This document shows positions 6,126 through 6,836 of a stretch of 6,836 nucleotides of DNA, piece after piece. The stretch spans positions 1 through 6,836 of the forward strand of contig JAJYMP010000107.1 of NCBI GenBank assembly GCA_021786915.1. The letters run 5' to 3'. The number at the start of each line of letters is the position of its first letter. Within the stretch, counting starts at the first letter, position 1. The position numbers were made by a program, and so were the translations under genes. This DNA is from Chloroflexota bacterium (GTDB lineage: Bacteria; Chloroflexota; Limnocylindria; Limnocylindrales; CSP1-4). The notes beneath the pieces were generated by a model. That model saw nothing but the letters and a program-made list of their open reading frames with translations, had not been told where the DNA came from and did not search any database.

Positions 6126-6651
6126 ATGGGCGTCCGGCGGGGTGGCGCCCGGACCGTCGTCGTATGCGTCGCCCTGAGCCTGTTTGTCGCGCCCTGTGCC
6201 GGGCCCGGAACGCTGCGGATCGTCAATCGGATGGAGGTGCCCGACGTGCTCGCCATCGGGTCGTCCGCCCTCGTCGTCGACTCAGGCGGCGATCGGACCC
6301 TGACGAGGACCGGTGGTGGCGAGTGCGGCGGTCGACGGTCGGGCCGCCGCACGTCGGCCAGGCGTCACCCGGCGCGTACATCCTGACGCTCCCCTCGACC
6401 ATCCTGACGCTCCCCTCGACCACCCACATGACGACCGAGAATGGGCAGGTTGGCATGGTCGTGGCCATCACCCGGGATGTCATCGCCATCGATGTGGTCG
6501 ACGTCGGGTTCGACAGCCCAATGGCCGGGTCTGGTACGTTCCCGCACGACCCGGGCGCCGCGGAAGTGCTCCGGGTCTCCGCCATCGCAGCCCTCGCCTT
6601 CGGCGCCACCGTCCGTCGATGTGGGTTCCGGTCGAACATGAGATCACCTGA
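6126..6651 (+). pseudogene. Small exported protein gene, apparently frameshifted
   Basis: From the ATG at 6126 the product begins with a signal-peptide-like segment. Arg residues at 4, 5 and 9 precede a hydrophobic core TVVVCVALSLFVAP and C24, which could be a weak lipobox (VAPC; Pro at -1 is atypical). It is followed by TLRIVNRMEVPDVLAIGSSALVVDS. Beyond about 6300 this frame turns Gly/Arg-rich and stops at 6384-6386. A different + frame (codons starting at 6314) then becomes protein-like, with strong third-position G/C: GAYILTLPST, then MTTENGQVGMVVAITRDVI and FPHDPGAAEVLRVSAIAALA, running to about 6620. One missing base (or two extra) between about 6290 and 6370 would join the two parts. 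The 3' end is uncertain: the second frame has no stop before the window ends, and the nearest stops are in other frames (6639-6641, 6649-6651). A sequencing error is as possible as a true mutation. No family is recognised. Confidence 0.4.
6380..6421 (+). repeat. Tandem duplication of 21 bp encoding ILTLPST twice
   Basis: Bases 6380-6400 and 6401-6421 are identical. In the protein-like frame each copy reads ILTLPST, so the duplication adds exactly seven residues and keeps frame, which supports that frame being the coding one at least when the duplication arose. Confidence 0.95.
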
Positions 6652-6680
6652 CGACAGGGGACCGGGAGGGCACGAGCGCG

Positions 6681-6836
6681 GCCGCGCTCCCGCTCCGCCA
6701 CGCCCCGGCCCCGAGTCGCGGCCGCGCTCCCGCTCCGCCACGCCCCGGCCCCGAGTCGCGGCCGCGCTCCCGCTCCGCCACGCCCCGGCCCCGAGTCGCG
6801 GCCGCGCTCCCGCTCCGCCACGCCCCGGCCCCGAGT
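6681..6836. repeat. 40-bp GC-rich tandem array at the window end, 3.9 perfect copies
   Basis: Identical 40-bp units start at 6681, 6721 and 6761, and a fourth of 36 bases starts at 6801 and is cut by the window end. No base differs between copies. Each unit boundary contains the palindrome CGCGGCCGCG; at the first copy it extends to the 16-base palindrome gagcgcggccgcgctc (6674-6689). The unit is not a multiple of three, so the array shifts frame at every copy and is unlikely to be coding. It may be a real minisatellite-like array or an assembly effect at a contig end. Confidence 0.9.

Noticed and set aside
5160..6386. 408-codon open frame on the + strand across the sigma gene and the start of the propeller gene
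   Set aside because: Most of it is antisense to a clear ECF sigma factor and reads as Arg/Gly/Ala-rich filler. Only its last part (from 6126) looks like real coding and is reported separately.
6480..6821. - strand open frames through the 40-bp array (repeating AERERGRDSGPGRGGAGARPR-like text)
   Set aside because: The repeat unit is not a multiple of three, so the peptide pattern changes at each copy and no conserved protein emerges.
6674..6836. CRISPR array
   Set aside because: The copies are directly adjacent with no unique spacers between them, and no cas gene is present.

Overview
The window is about 70% G+C by eye, with strong G/C preference at third codon positions, densely packed genes and no recognisable mobile element. 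The style fits a high-GC soil or freshwater lineage such as a Chloroflexota (Limnocylindria/Ellin6529-like) or an actinobacterium. That placement is inference from gene types and composition, since no marker gene is present. The window opens inside a gene and ends in an exact 40-bp tandem array, so it looks like a contig end.

Left part, + strand (2-1517). First comes the C-terminal end of a membrane transport protein (end of a CBS domain plus a TrkA-C/RCK-C domain, most like CLC-type chloride channels). Next is a small histidine-triad (HIT) nucleotide hydrolase, and overlapping it by ATGA a Ser-rich, single-pass membrane protein of unknown function whose N-terminus is an in-frame 18-bp tandem repeat. 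This strand converges on the next block across a 198-bp spacer holding two hairpins that could be terminators, one facing each way.

Middle and right part, - strand (6023 down to 1716). An ECF sigma factor gene is followed, with an ATGA overlap and a strong internal ribosome binding site, by a 666-residue membrane-anchored protein. That protein has a short cytoplasmic N-terminus, one transmembrane helix, seven Asp-box (BNR) repeats expected to form an extracytoplasmic beta-propeller, and a further C-terminal domain. The arrangement is that of a sigma/anti-sigma pair in which the propeller protein could be the membrane regulator or sensor, although it lacks the classical zinc anti-sigma motif. 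After 88 bp containing two mutually exclusive hairpins lies a long-chain acyl-CoA synthetase-type AMP-forming ligase on the same strand, possibly in the same transcript.

Far right (6126-6836). Diverging from the sigma gene is what looks like a small exported protein gene broken by a frameshift; it carries an in-frame 21-bp duplication. The window ends in 3.9 perfect copies of a 40-bp GC-rich repeat.

The most interesting items are the sigma/propeller pair, the switch-like leader in front of the ligase, the repeat-encoded Ser tract, and the frameshifted gene next to the terminal repeat array.
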